Assembly: GCF_964340395.1 (NCBI RefSeq)
Contig: NC_135549.1
Span: forward strand, 19,567,342 to 19,612,341
DNA: 45,000 bases
Direction: 5' to 3'
Source of the DNA: Glandiceps talaboti
Taxonomy: Eukaryota; Hemichordata; Enteropneusta; Spengelidae
In this document: positions 33,787 through 45,000 of the stretch, in pieces
How the letters are laid out: the number at the start of each line of letters is the position of its first letter
Numbering within the stretch: the first letter of the stretch is position 1
The notes under the pieces: model-generated
Seen by the model: only the letters and a program-made list of their open reading frames with translations
Database searches by the model: none
What the model was told of the DNA's origin: nothing
Position numbers and translations under genes: made by a program

Positions 33787-33823
33787 TACCCCTGATGAGT
33801 GAGGACTACGCACCTCACGAAAC
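33785..33823 (+). ncRNA. Hammerhead ribozyme core, stem III and cleavage site deleted
   Basis: CTGATGA (33792-33798), a perfect 6 bp stem II GTGAGG/CCTCAC (33799-33804 with 33813-33818, loop ACTACGCA) and GAAA (33819-33822) are all intact. Compared with the copy at 34540, 34 bp are missing straight after GAAACA. This removes the rest of stem III, the cleavage nucleotide and the 3' strand of stem I. The RNA cannot cleave in cis. Confidence 0.8.
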
Positions 33824-33899
33824 AATTTTCAAAACCTGTATATAATTCGCTCTACTACCCGTATTGAGCACTTTTATGTGGTTTTATCTACATCCAGTC

Positions 33900-33902
<3 letters not shown>
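33785..33902 (+). mobile_element. Hammerhead-bearing repeat unit (Penelope-like/retrozyme type), plus
   Basis: A non-coding unit lying between two (TA)n tracts. It starts TTCTACCCC, carries a hammerhead core, then AAAACCTGTATA and GCTCTACTACCCGTATTGAGC, and ends CATCCAGTCAATTA. The same unit recurs inverted at 34338-34539. Metazoan Penelope-like elements and retrozymes are known to carry hammerheads of this type. No reverse transcriptase is present here, so assignment rests on the ribozyme. Confidence 0.7.

Positions 33903-33994
<92 letters not shown>
33903..33994. repeat. (TA)n tract
   Basis: About 46 TA units following the 3' end of the hammerhead repeat unit. Confidence 0.97.
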
Positions 33995-33995
<1 letters not shown>

Positions 33996-34323
33996 TTTTT
34001 TTTTCCGGTTGCGGTTGACGTCAGAAATGCCGACCTAAGCTCACCAGATACATGAATTCGTGTTGTTCACGTCTGCAATATAAAGAACATTTTTGACTTC
34101 ATAGGGACCCTGCCTATGAGTCACCAACTTAGGAATCATTATACGAATACAGTGAGGATCAACACACGATGCTACGGGTTTTGCTTTGTATTTCATAATA
34201 AGGATAATAATTTCATACATAAGGATAATATTGTCGTGCAACTGCAGTATCTACAATGTAATTATATAGGCAGATGCGACCTTACTGCAATGATGCGATG
34301 AGAAGAAAACTCGTCTCATCATT
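33995..34323. other. Unique-looking spacer
   Basis: Starts with a T-run and holds a TGACGTCA palindrome at 34016. No exon can be supported. It ends in a short (TA)n at about 34323-34337. Confidence 0.4.
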
Positions 34324-34337
34324 AATATATATATATA

Positions 34338-34539
34338 ACTCGGTGAGTATCAATCTGCTAAGACAGTGCTCTATACCGCTCTATAATTGACTGGATGTAG
34401 ATAAAACCACATAAAAGTGCTCAATACGGGCAGTAGAGCGAATAATATACAGGTTTTGAAAATTTGAACCAAATTATATGCTATAGACCCTACAGAACTG
34501 TTTTGTGAGGTGCGTAGTCCTCACTCATCAGGGGTAGAA
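34338..34539 (-). mobile_element. Hammerhead-bearing repeat unit, minus orientation
   Basis: Read on the minus strand this is a fuller version of the unit at 33785. It has the hammerhead, then AAAACCTGTATATTATTC, GCTCTACTGCCCGTATTGAG and CATCCAGTCAATTATAGAGC, and a terminal block ending in TGATACTCACCGAGTT before a short (TA)n. The terminal block recurs at 37797. It is joined head-to-head with the plus-strand unit at 34540. Confidence 0.75.
34484..34539 (-). ncRNA. Hammerhead ribozyme with G12 to A change
   Basis: Minus strand: CTGATGA is the complement of 34525-34531. Stem II GTGAGG/CCTCAC is perfect, but the following tetranucleotide is AAAA instead of GAAA (complement of 34501-34504). Stem III ACAG/CTGT and the stem I strand are present. 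G12 is the general base of hammerhead catalysis, so this copy should be inactive or nearly so. Confidence 0.8.
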
Positions 34540-34604
34540 TTCTACCCCTGATGAGTGAGGACTACGCACATCACGAAACAGTTCTGTAGGGTCTATAGCA
34601 TATA
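34540..34604 (+). ncRNA. Type I hammerhead ribozyme, best-preserved copy
   Basis: Self-cleaving RNA fold. Stem I 5' strand ACCC (34544-34547) is followed by CTGATGA (34548-34554). Stem II is GTGAGG/CATCAC (34555-34560 with 34569-34574, one G-A mismatch, loop ACTACGCA), followed by GAAA (34575-34578). Stem III is ACAG-TT-CTGT (34578-34587). The cleavage nucleotide would be A34588, and the stem I 3' strand is GGGT (34589-34592), with more A/T pairing possible further out. All conserved core bases are present. The 4 bp stem III with a 2 nt loop matches metazoan retroelement hammerheads that work best as dimers. Activity is inferred. The adjoining palindrome could compete by pairing with the stem I strand. 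Confidence 0.85.
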
Positions 34605-34632
34605 ATTTGGTTCAAATTTTCAAAACCTGTAT
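34540..34632 (+). mobile_element. Hammerhead-bearing repeat unit, plus orientation, truncated
   Basis: Covers the first ~93 bp of the unit through AAAACCTGTATA and then runs into a (TA)n tract, so the second half of the unit is missing. Confidence 0.7.
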
Positions 34633-34646
34633 ATATATATATATAA

Positions 34647-34713
<67 letters not shown>
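34631..34713. repeat. (TA)n tract with AAA interruptions
   Basis: About 40 units with two TAAATA interruptions near its start. Confidence 0.95.
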
Positions 34714-34714
<1 letters not shown>

Positions 34715-34806
34715 TAATTCAGTGTAAGAGGTAAGTCATAAACTGAAGGAAAAGCGCTCAATACTGCGAAGTAGAGCTGTATTTACACAAAATAACTTGT
34801 GTATTT

Positions 34807-34811
<5 letters not shown>
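34714..34811 (+). mobile_element. Divergent relative of the hammerhead repeat unit
   Basis: Contains AAGCGCTCAATACTGCGAAGTAGAGC, here given only as a landmark: its order matches the AAGTGCTCAATACGGGC and AGTAGAGCG blocks at 34417-34440. It has no hammerhead core and lies between two (TA)n tracts like the other units. Confidence 0.4.

Positions 34812-34892
<81 letters not shown>
34812..34892. repeat. (TA)n tract
   Basis: About 40 TA units. Confidence 0.97.
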
Positions 34893-34893
<1 letters not shown>

Positions 34894-35113
34894 CTATGTT
34901 ACTGTTTTCTCTTTATGAGCCCCAGATATCTTAATCCGGTTAAAGAATTTACAAAAAAGTATTATACCAGAATCATGACCCTACAAAAAAAGGAAACAAA
35001 GATGCGCCATCTGCTCATATACATGGAGACGACAAACACACATTCTAAGGCCTTGTATGACACAAAACAAAATAATACATCATATCAAAGATAGTATGGA
35101 AACAAAATAGTTT

Positions 35114-35243
35114 ATATATATATAATCCCACGAAACTATGTTTAGTTTTTGTCATAATGCTCCAAGCATGGTTCCTCGGACTAATACAAATACGAGCCGC
35201 ATTATGACGTCAACCTAATATTGTTTTCATGGGATTATATATG
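35114..35243. mobile_element. ~130 bp foldback element, possible MITE
   Basis: Imperfect ~50 bp inverted repeats. Left has TATATAATCCCACGAAAC and GTCATAATGC. Right has GCATTATGAC and TTTTCATGGGATTATATA. The ends lie in TA-rich sequence, which would fit a TA-targeting element, but the exact target site cannot be resolved. Confidence 0.55.
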
Positions 35244-35485
35244 ACAATCCATATATTTCTTTCGACATTTTGTATCGAGTTTCAGGAATACTATAACGTT
35301 TCATCGTACGTATCTCCAGCACGTGTCAAAAATGGCGTCCGACTGCTACGCAAATTACGTAATCGCGAGGTCAAGCTTGCTACGATCGACGAGTCAGAGT
35401 GCACAGTGGTTTTTCAGTAGTTAAAATATCAAATATACACACGACTACAGAACTATGTGTATATATGTACACAGACACATAATAT

Positions 35486-35640
35486 ATACATACTGCACAT
35501 ACATACTACACATACATACTACACATACATACATACATACATACATACATACATACATACATACATACATACATACATACATAAATACATACATAGATAC
35601 ATACATACATATATGCATACATCCATGCATACATACATAA
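35486..35640. repeat. (CATA)n microsatellite, impure ends
   Basis: A long CATA array with ACTACACATACAT variants on the left and TGCATACATC variants on the right. All frames through it are artefacts. Confidence 0.95.

Positions 35641-37725
<2,085 letters not shown>

Positions 37726-37796
<71 letters not shown>
37726..37796. repeat. (TA)n tract
   Basis: About 35 TA units, directly followed by a hammerhead repeat unit. Confidence 0.97.
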
Positions 37797-37797
<1 letters not shown>

Positions 37798-37925
37798 CTT
37801 GGTGAGTATCAATCTGCTAAGACAGTGCTCTATACCGCAGTAACAGAGCGCAATAGTTGTCTGATGATCTCACTATGCGTGAAACTCCGAGTTACAACCA
37901 AGAAAGAGTTTTAGAACTATCAAAA

Positions 37926-37928
<3 letters not shown>
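37797..37928 (+). mobile_element. Second-type hammerhead repeat unit
   Basis: Starts with the block TTGGTGAGTATCAATCTGC through GCTCTATACCG, shared with the terminal block of the unit at 34338. It then carries a different hammerhead (37856-37898) and ends before another (TA)n. The shared ~42 bp with a different ribozyme points to a mosaic or multi-member family. Confidence 0.65.
37856..37898 (+). ncRNA. Hammerhead ribozyme relative with defective stem II
   Basis: A perfect 5 bp stem I (GTTGT 37856-37860 with ACAAC 37894-37898) frames CTGATGA (37861-37867), GAAA (37881-37884) and a short stem III ACTC/GAGT (37884-37892), with T37893 as candidate cleavage base. Between CTGATGA and GAAA no proper stem II forms. 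TCAC/GTGA pairing is possible only by using the GA of GAAA. It is probably a decayed copy with lost stem II bases. Confidence 0.6.
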
Positions 37929-38018
<90 letters not shown>

Positions 38019-38029
38019 TTATATATATA
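37929..38029. repeat. (AT)n tract with interruptions
   Basis: About 40 AT units, then GTATATATTTATATATA. Confidence 0.95.
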
Positions 38030-38341
38030 GCTCTGTGCCGTACTTTATATATATGAATATATCCGGTTTAAATATTTCGACTCAATCTTGCATTCAATTC
38101 CTTAATATTATATTTGCAGCTCGTCAATATTATTGTATTTTTTAAATTAGTTCTTAATGTTGAATGTTACGTTGTCATTTCACGGTTAAGGAAATAAGCA
38201 CTACATGTGCAATGCCTATTAATTATTCCCGGTCGAATTTCCAGCTCATATTTGTTGCTTTGTATTCGTGGAATGAAAATCATGTAATGAATATATCGGT
38301 GTTCACCCAAGCATGGAAGCATTTTGAAGATATCGTGGTAA

Positions 38342-38342
<1 letters not shown>

Positions 38343-38372
<30 letters not shown>

Positions 38373-38460
38373 CATACATACATACATACATACATACATA
38401 CATACATACATACAAACATACATACGTACATACGTAAGTACGTACGTACGTACGTACATA
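38343..38460. repeat. (CATA)n then (CGTA)n microsatellite
   Basis: A pure CATA run to about 38412 that grades into CGTA units. This looks like C/T and G/A transitions spreading within one array. Confidence 0.95.
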
Positions 38461-39420
38461 TTTCATAATATATAAAAAAAATTAATTCATATGACGTTTA
38501 TGACTATAATTGCAATTTACCATGAGATAATAGCAGGTAAATTTGGAGGAAGAGTCTCAACATCAAAGCTCCATGTGGGGCAAATGTATATTGTAAATCT
38601 GCCCCCTCTAGAGAAGAAACGAACAGTACGAGGCTTTAAAGTATCTTGCAGTAATGGACCTGTCCAATGAAGTTAACGCAAAATTTTACTGTATTTTTTG
38701 AACGAGAAGTCTGTATTCACATATCTATTGAAAGTAGACCTCTAGGTCCGCTTCTCTCACTAAGTGCACTTTCAAGACGGAAATGTTGGTCTCTGCAATC
38801 GTTAAAAGTACTGATATTACTAACGTGATATATCTGGTCAATTTGGAAGTAATGGGAAAATGTATGTTGAACTATATATGACTAGCGTTATGTGCAGAGA
38901 GGAATTCTAGTAAAGTGGTATAAAGGTGATATAAAAAAGTAGCTATCACTTCGTGCCTGAAATAGTAATTAACAACTGGAATTTAATGAATAAGGGTACT
39001 TTGTTGGGACAAAGTCAAATCTTTGGATACTTCTATATGAATTTATGTCAGGTTATATATATCATGTAAACCACATCCTTTTGTATAAAATGATTTGAAT
39101 ATATCCTTTTTGCGACATCCCAAAAGTACCTGATTCTACCTTATAACGAAAGGATTATGAATCAACCTATATCCTATTTCAATTTAAAACCTGCTTTTGT
39201 TGTTTTGTTTTTTAGCGATCTGCTTTGCAGGTAGATTTATCATGTTACATTTACCGGATCCGTCTGCCTTAGCCCAAGCTTGAGATTTAATATATGTTTT
39301 AATGAGGAAGATTGAAATTTATCAAGGAAATACTGACTACTTGAGGCTTTGGGAAACAAAGATTTATGTCAGTCGTAAAAATATACTGTTACATAGAACT
39401 GACGTCGTTGCCAGACCTTT
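38461..39420. other. Gene-free stretch
   Basis: No exon or RNA gene recognised. Confidence 0.4.
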
Positions 39421-39573
39421 GTCCATTTGAAATTTGTCTGTCAACATGATGAACATCCATTAACTGACAGACATTTGTCCATTTGAAATTTGTCTGACAA
39501 CATGGTGAACATCCATTATTGACAGACATTGTCCATTTGAAATTTGTCTGACAACATGATGAACATCCATTAA
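39421..39573 (+). repeat. Three-copy minisatellite, ~55 bp unit
   Basis: Units at 39421-39476, 39477-39530 and 39531-39573 (partial) begin GTCCATTTGAAATTTGTCTG and continue GAACATCCATTA. They are nearly identical. The period alternates between 56 and 54 bp, so no frame is preserved and coding is unlikely. Confidence 0.97.
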
Positions 39574-41177
39574 TTAAACCTGAATTAACCATTAAATCCG
39601 CAAGATACCTAGAGATAAATTAAAGATGCAACATTGTACAACAAGGAATTTTTATTTTTCATTTAATCGGATATTTCGTATCCTGTCTGATTAATAACTT
39701 ATATTGAATCATTTGAAAACGTTTGGAATTTGATGAGGTCGTGGCATGTTAATTGAAAGCATTTGATGTATGGTATAAACTCGTGAGTACGCGATCAGAG
39801 GAAAGCATTAACCCAAACAATACATCTCAAAATGACTAAGATCTGAAGTTGGGATAAGTATTTATGGCATTATGCTCGGAAGACAATCTATTGGTGAGTG
39901 ACATAACATCATTTGCGACAGTAGATTGCACCGATTAGCGTGTAGAAATTAACGTTATTATCATATTAAACTCGTTGTCAATACTTTACACTTAATTTCC
40001 ATTTGATTTCTTCGACTTAATCGCAAGACTTTAGGCAATATCCCATATGTCACGTAGTATATGTATGAAAAAACGTATGAGATTTAGATCACTAGCTTGA
40101 TCTCCAAGGTCTCTAATGCTTCTTTATTACCAAATCACTTTTATTAATGAATACAAAATGGTATCCGTCAAGGGCCTTGGGGAAGACTTTATATTTAGGG
40201 TAATGAAAGTTGCTCTGTGTATTTCTTCATAATGACTTTAATTAATCACAGAAACAGGAAATATTTTCTTTTGAATTCAACAATATCTTTAGTTATGTTT
40301 AAGTTTTCAGCGCTGGGTTTACATCGCAAGCAGAAGTAAGGTAGATTTGTAACTGGAATCTTTATTAAAACATAACTAAAATGGATGAGTTGGGTACATA
40401 TTGAATTTTAATTCATTTTCCTTACTTAAATGTTGTCTATGGCTCCTAGAACAAGTTTCAGGAAATACAGCACACGCCTATTTGTATTGCTTGTGTGTAT
40501 TTTAGAGTTCGTCATTATGCCCATTGATGCTCAAGGTCACTTTCTTAGAAGTTCACTGTTTTCTATAGCCTACTTTGAGAAGATATTATCCATTTGAGAA
40601 AGAAAATGTCATCTCTAATGACAATTTGTGTTAATGTGAGTATAACTAGTGTTGAAAATGGTATAAAACAGATCGTTGCAATATATATATGAATACTGGT
40701 GACTGAGAGTCACATTACTTATGCCGCTCACACAGACGCAACCAAAGGACTGCAAAAGGGTCCAGCTAAAATCAACATCTGAAACCTATAGCCTGATGAA
40801 AAAATATAACACTTTTCGTAAGTACCCACGTACGTTTTAGAAATAAAACCAACTGTCATTTTCAGTTTATTTTACAAACGTATGGCTGTAGACGGGTTAA
40901 AGTGTCAGAACTTGTCCATTGATTTGACGTCAGTAATCCATTGACGGCGTTGTTACTTATTGTGTAAGACATTTCATAATGATGTTGGTAGTCAACTAAC
41001 TCTGAGATACAAACGTTGTAATACCTTTACGGGTTAAGTTAAACTAAAACATGTCAGTTCTCTCGTACAATCTGTAATATTTGGCTCTTCATTACAATTC
41101 CTTGCGAACCACAACTGTAAATCAAATATTAAAATCAATAAATACACTAAATTAACACTTGTGAAACGGACGAAGTA
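39574..41177. other. Gene-free stretch
   Basis: No exon recognised. A CRE-like TGACGTCA occurs at 40925-40932. Confidence 0.4.
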
Positions 41178-41187
41178 GGGGGGGGGG
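41178..41187. repeat. G10 homopolymer
   Basis: Ten consecutive G in AT-rich surroundings. Confidence 0.95.
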
Positions 41188-42223
41188 TAGTGTAGCAATT
41201 CAGAATGCAGGAAACGGATCATGTGCAGATAGTGAAAAACAAGACACCGATGTAGGTGAAGATAAGGAAGACATTGTAGATAAAAGTGCAACTCGTCAAA
41301 CTAGCTACGACAGACATGTAATACTTACACCAATAATAGCGACGGAACTAAGAGCACTGAACGTGTTAGTTTTGCTGCTATACATCCGGGCTTTCTTCCG
41401 ATACGATAAGCGAACGAAGTTCGCAGTGATGTTCGGTCGTGTATCGTATTCTATTGGAAGAACATCCGAGGTCTAGCAGCTAGACTATGAACGTGTCTGT
41501 TCATAGCAATTGTGTACGAGACACGATTCACACCAATACATATTACTGTCAGTTATTGATCAGTGCAGAAACAGATAAGTAATTCTTCTTGATTATCAGT
41601 AGAGGGGTAAATGTACGAACACTTCAAAACAACCGAATCTACTTGTTGTCATGTTAGCTGCAGCTTTATCTACTATTCTATACTATCAAATGTTCTAACT
41701 TGACTACCTACAATTTACTCCTGCACGGACTTTTTCTGGATTAATTTTGAAATGCTATTCATTTTTTGCATAATATTTGTTGATTATGATTGAAAAAATG
41801 TCGAAAACTCCAGATTAAGTGAAGTTAAGAAAGATGGACGACATCCTGGTATTCTTGGATATAGTATGTTAGGTGGAATATCTTTAACAGTAGTGGATAG
41901 ATGACAACAAATTCGTAAACCAGAAGTTAAAAACATAGCTTGTATTGTTAAGCTGTGTTAAGCTGTGATGAAAGTAACTGTTGGATTTTGATGAAAACAT
42001 TATTTCTGCCAGACTAACACACAGTTGTCAGAGGTATGGATGACATTGGCAGTGTAAATTAAGGAATTCTAGTATAATCATTTGAAGGTCAAGATTAAAT
42101 CACATATAACTGTTTAACTACCAAGTCATGCAGTAACAAAGGCAAAGTACGTCTCGTATTCTTTTTTGACTATATATTGCGTACACGATTAAGCATTTCA
42201 TTACACATGTACCGCTAGCGATT
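41188..42223. other. Gene-free stretch with a CpG-richer patch
   Basis: The segment 41320-41540 is richer in CpG than its surroundings. It contains a splice-donor-like site on the minus strand (GTAAGTATT, complement near 41320-41330) and a hairpin CTATGAAC/GTTCATAG near 41484-41505. It could be an untranslated exon, but no coding frame supports it. Confidence 0.25.
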
Positions 42224-42525
42224 ATTTGCATCGATGCGCGCTCGCGATCGTGGTAATGGTATTTACACTGCTACAGTGCAATACTGAAATAAACCCCGCG
42301 CGTTATATTGCATACCAATTAGATGATTATGCAAATAATTGCGCGATTGTTCCTTGCACACGACAACGCTTGATCGAACAGAATGATTGTACGTAATTTC
42401 CTTATTTCGAAGAAATATTTGTTATGGTAACAAAGCTCCAAGACAAGTATGTGCATCCTTGCTTGCGATCTTCTATTCTGCACTTTCACAAGCGAGAAGA
42501 GAATCTCACAAGCACTCATGCAAAT
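42224..42525. promoter_or_regulatory. Cluster of three octamer (POU-type) motifs
   Basis: Perfect octamers lie at 42224-42231 (ATTTGCAT), 42329-42336 (ATGCAAAT) and 42518-42525 (ATGCAAAT). The first two are in or beside a CpG-richer patch (GCGCGCTCGCGATCG, CCCGCGCG). Octamers also occur in repeats elsewhere in this AT-rich window, so enhancer function is only a suggestion. Confidence 0.25.
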
Positions 42526-42669
42526 ACTGTGAGTAAGCCGCGTTTACACTCTTGTGAATCCATCAGTATAGACTGATCATACCTTTTTACTGTATGTCAC
42601 GTATATTGAACCACACCGTTATGCATTGTTTTCAATGGAGAAAGTAACGCAGCGGTCCCTATATTATGG

Positions 42670-42738
42670 TACTGACCGAAATCGACCCGGAACTCTTTTT
42701 TTTTTCATATTGACTGAAATCAACCTGGAACTATTTTG
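42670..42738 (+). repeat. Small tandem duplication
   Basis: ACTGACCGAAATCGACCCGG plus AACT is repeated about 40 bp on as TTGACTGAAATCAACCTGGAACT. The two are separated by a T-run. Confidence 0.7.
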
Positions 42739-43489
42739 ACATGCAGAAACAAAACGAACATATCTGTGCATCAAAATCAACATTTTATGTGTGAGGAGTA
42801 CACGTTTATAAATGGAAATTATGCCGTAAAACACTCTCACGCCACTAAAATGGCGTCGAAATACTACTTTACAACAATGTCAGTTCGTATAAACTTTGTA
42901 ATGTCATGTTGGCGTCGCACTCTGCGACAGTTCACGCTGTTTGCATCGCGTGTTTTTTTTGGAGAACAGCAAGCTTTCCAAAATAACCGATCCCTTAGCG
43001 AATACGTCACTTGACATACAGCATCATATCTATTTTGATGGCAGCACTGCTATTTTGTTCACGTAACAAGTGTAATATGAGAACCCGGCGTTCTGAAGTT
43101 ATCCTTAACACAATGGTGGAGACCAAAATTATTGACACGCGACTTTGTTTTGAACATTTTGAATTGACCACGCAACAATGCTTTCAAATATAGTAATCCC
43201 ATGCTATTTTAACATTAAATGTAAAGTCTTGAACAATCGCAGTTCTAGTACAGAATTAACTTCTTTTCATCTATAAAGTTCCGGACATGGAATTCCTTGC
43301 ATGAAAATGAATTCACAGGTGACATATACGCTACGCGCTGTGCTGATCATATCATTGCACCTCGGGCATATAACCCAATTTCAAAGCAATAATATATAAT
43401 ATACCATACCAATCACAGAACAAACACACTTAGGCAGCCTTTTCAGTAATTAGTGAGCCCCTCTCAATTTCATTTTTTCAAAAATATAA
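42739..43489. other. Gene-free stretch
   Basis: Open frames of 60-92 codons lack recognisable features. Confidence 0.35.
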
Positions 43490-43501
43490 CCCCCCCCCCC
43501 C
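43490..43501. repeat. C12 homopolymer
   Basis: Twelve consecutive C. Confidence 0.95.
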
Positions 43502-43750
43502 TTTAACAATATTTCCAAAACACGGTTTAAATGTTGTCAGACATGGAAGAGGATAGCAGTCCCAGAATCAATTGTTTACAGGAATTAATCTCACCACTGC
43601 CACCACACTGAAAGTGTTAAAGGCACTGGCTATTTCCATAACCACGACCACCACAGTATATTTGTGTGAAGACACTGTTCACTATATGCCACATGGTTGT
43701 CATCGATTTGATGATATGGGTCTAATATTATGATACCTGACCCTAACCCG

Positions 43751-43965
43751 TAATTTAAGACAACTTTGGGCTGTTCATTACCATGTGGTTACAAGGATGG
43801 TATACTAAAAGTGAAACATGTTTTGAGCACCTCATATACATCGCTAATAACGATGCAAAGTACAGTGTCAACAATCAAAATAATATTAATTCTTGAGGGG
43901 GTCACTTAGTGTGCACCTACTGGCTGTATTGCATGAAGTTTGCATATAGCATATGCATAGAGCTA
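43751..43965 (+). repeat. ~215 bp tandem duplication, unit 1
   Basis: TAATTTAAGACAACTTTGGG through TTTGCATATAGCATATGC aligns with unit 2. Common blocks are CTGTTCATTACCATG, CTTGAGGGG.TCAC and TGTATTGCATG.AGTTTGC. Confidence 0.9.
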
Positions 43966-44157
43966 TAATTTAAGGCAACTTTATTTGTGCTGTTCATTAC
44001 CATGGTTACTAGGATGCTATAGTAAAAGCGAAACATATTTGGAGCACCATGTGTCCATAGGTAATAACAATGCAAGTACAATCAAAACAAAATTAAACTT
44101 TTGAGGGGTCACCAATTGTGCACTTACCGGCTATATTGCATGCAGTTTGCATATAGT
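43966..44157 (+). repeat. ~215 bp tandem duplication, unit 2
   Basis: Direct continuation of unit 1, with scattered substitutions and small deletions. No conserved reading frame. Confidence 0.9.
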
Positions 44158-45000
44158 GTATTATGTGCATGGATGCCAACATCACAAATTAATACTAAAG
44201 GTAGACAAAACAGTTTGCCATCATATAACGTGACCCTCCACGTAATCCCATTTAAGTATTGTCCTTCCCCCGAGAACCAATTTGTAAAAGGTGAGACACC
44301 CCATTCCCACAGCTCTCCCCATGTAATTACTGAAGGTTTCCTTAACAAAAGAGATACAGACAAATCTATGTTGGATGATGACTTCAATATGTTTTTTTTT
44401 TCATTGTTAAATCAGAGAACTACTTAGAGAATGAAACATATACTATACCTACTTTGATTTTGGCTACATTATGGAAATAACTCTCAAAAAGTGAGTGACA
44501 CTTATATCATGCGGATGTCTAATTTATAGGAGACAGAAACTATGTTAGCTGATGTCTTTTTACTCTAAACCAGTGCTAAAATCTGCCATCTTAAAAATTT
44601 AATAAACACGTCTCCTCTAACTTTTAGTATTCATAAGACTGGCCAAATCTTTGAAATTTGGTACTTCTTCTCCATACATGATTCAATAGGAGTAGTATAT
44701 AACATTATTACTATATTATTTATGCATGTTCGTCCCTACAGACACCATTGCAGCTATTCACCTCTTCAACCATCTATTCCTATGGTAACGTTCAAACCAG
44801 GCATGGGGTAAAATACTCTCAAATATTCAGTGAAATTTGATAGGATGAGTTCCATCGTACGCTCATTTTGTTCATTTTGTATTAGGATTACTGTTAAGAA
44901 TTTACATTCTAGTTCTATATGTTAGCTTCTGTCACAATGTCAACAGAGATATTTTAAAATTGCAGCCGAAACCATAGGGAAGACTTTCTGAAAAGCGACG
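44158..45000. other. Gene-free stretch to window end
   Basis: No exon, RNA gene or repeat end recognised. Frames of 87-108 codons overlap each other on opposite strands and partly cover the tandem repeat. Confidence 0.4.

Larger units (their letters stand above)
34445..34634. repeat. 95 bp-arm palindrome without spacer
   Basis: The left arm 34445-34539 is the reverse complement of the right arm 34540-34634 with two mismatches, both inside the ribozyme core or stem II. The centre is GGGGTAGAA/TTCTACCCC. Such a perfect centre is prone to cruciform formation and deletion. Confidence 0.95.

Noticed and set aside
39389-39592. Minus-strand frame with repeated CCQTNFKW
   Set aside because: It is a minisatellite with 56 and 54 bp periods. 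The frame is not kept between units and there is no start or family match.
44101-44427. 108-codon plus-strand frame and its 87-codon minus-strand partner
   Set aside because: They overlap on opposite strands, start inside a tandem repeat, and show no protein features or conserved frame between repeat units.

Overview
The window is AT-rich, intron- and repeat-dominated animal DNA. It carries very long simple repeats, tRNA-derived SINE-like sequence, inverted-repeat DNA transposon remnants and hammerhead-ribozyme repeats of the kind carried by Penelope-like retroelements. It has no operons, no Shine-Dalgarno-led gene clusters and no dense coding. Together with one single-exon rhodopsin-type receptor gene, this fits a marine invertebrate such as a lophotrochozoan or non-vertebrate deuterostome. 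I cannot name the species from sequence alone.

The only confident protein gene is on the minus strand at about 4.49-5.59 kb: an orphan class A GPCR with DRY and NPxxY motifs but without the usual extracellular disulfide cysteines. Two weaker coding candidates are a 97-codon open stretch behind a good polypyrimidine tract (12.8-13.1 kb) and a long unexplained minus-strand ORF (2.86-3.40 kb).

Most of the rest is repeats. 14.4-15.7 kb is a ~500 bp duplication with CTGT/CAGT expansion. 15.8-16.2 kb is a 421 bp MITE with ~75 bp terminal inverted repeats and a perfect 9 bp target duplication. 20.1-21.4 kb holds long inverted repeats. 26.3-27.7 kb holds an inverted-repeat element and a 150 bp duplicated module ending in G-runs. 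29.8-30.9 kb and 43.7-44.2 kb are tandem duplications, and 39.4 kb is a three-copy minisatellite.

The most interesting region is 33.7-38.0 kb. Here (TA)n tracts alternate with copies of a repeat whose core reads as a type I hammerhead ribozyme with a very short stem III. One copy has lost stem III and the cleavage site. Two more form a near-perfect head-to-head palindrome, and one of these carries a substitution at the catalytic G12. A related degenerate copy lies at 37.86 kb, and two more distant hammerhead-like motifs lie near 25.5 kb and 2.5 kb. All calls come from reading the sequence; no search or folding program was run.
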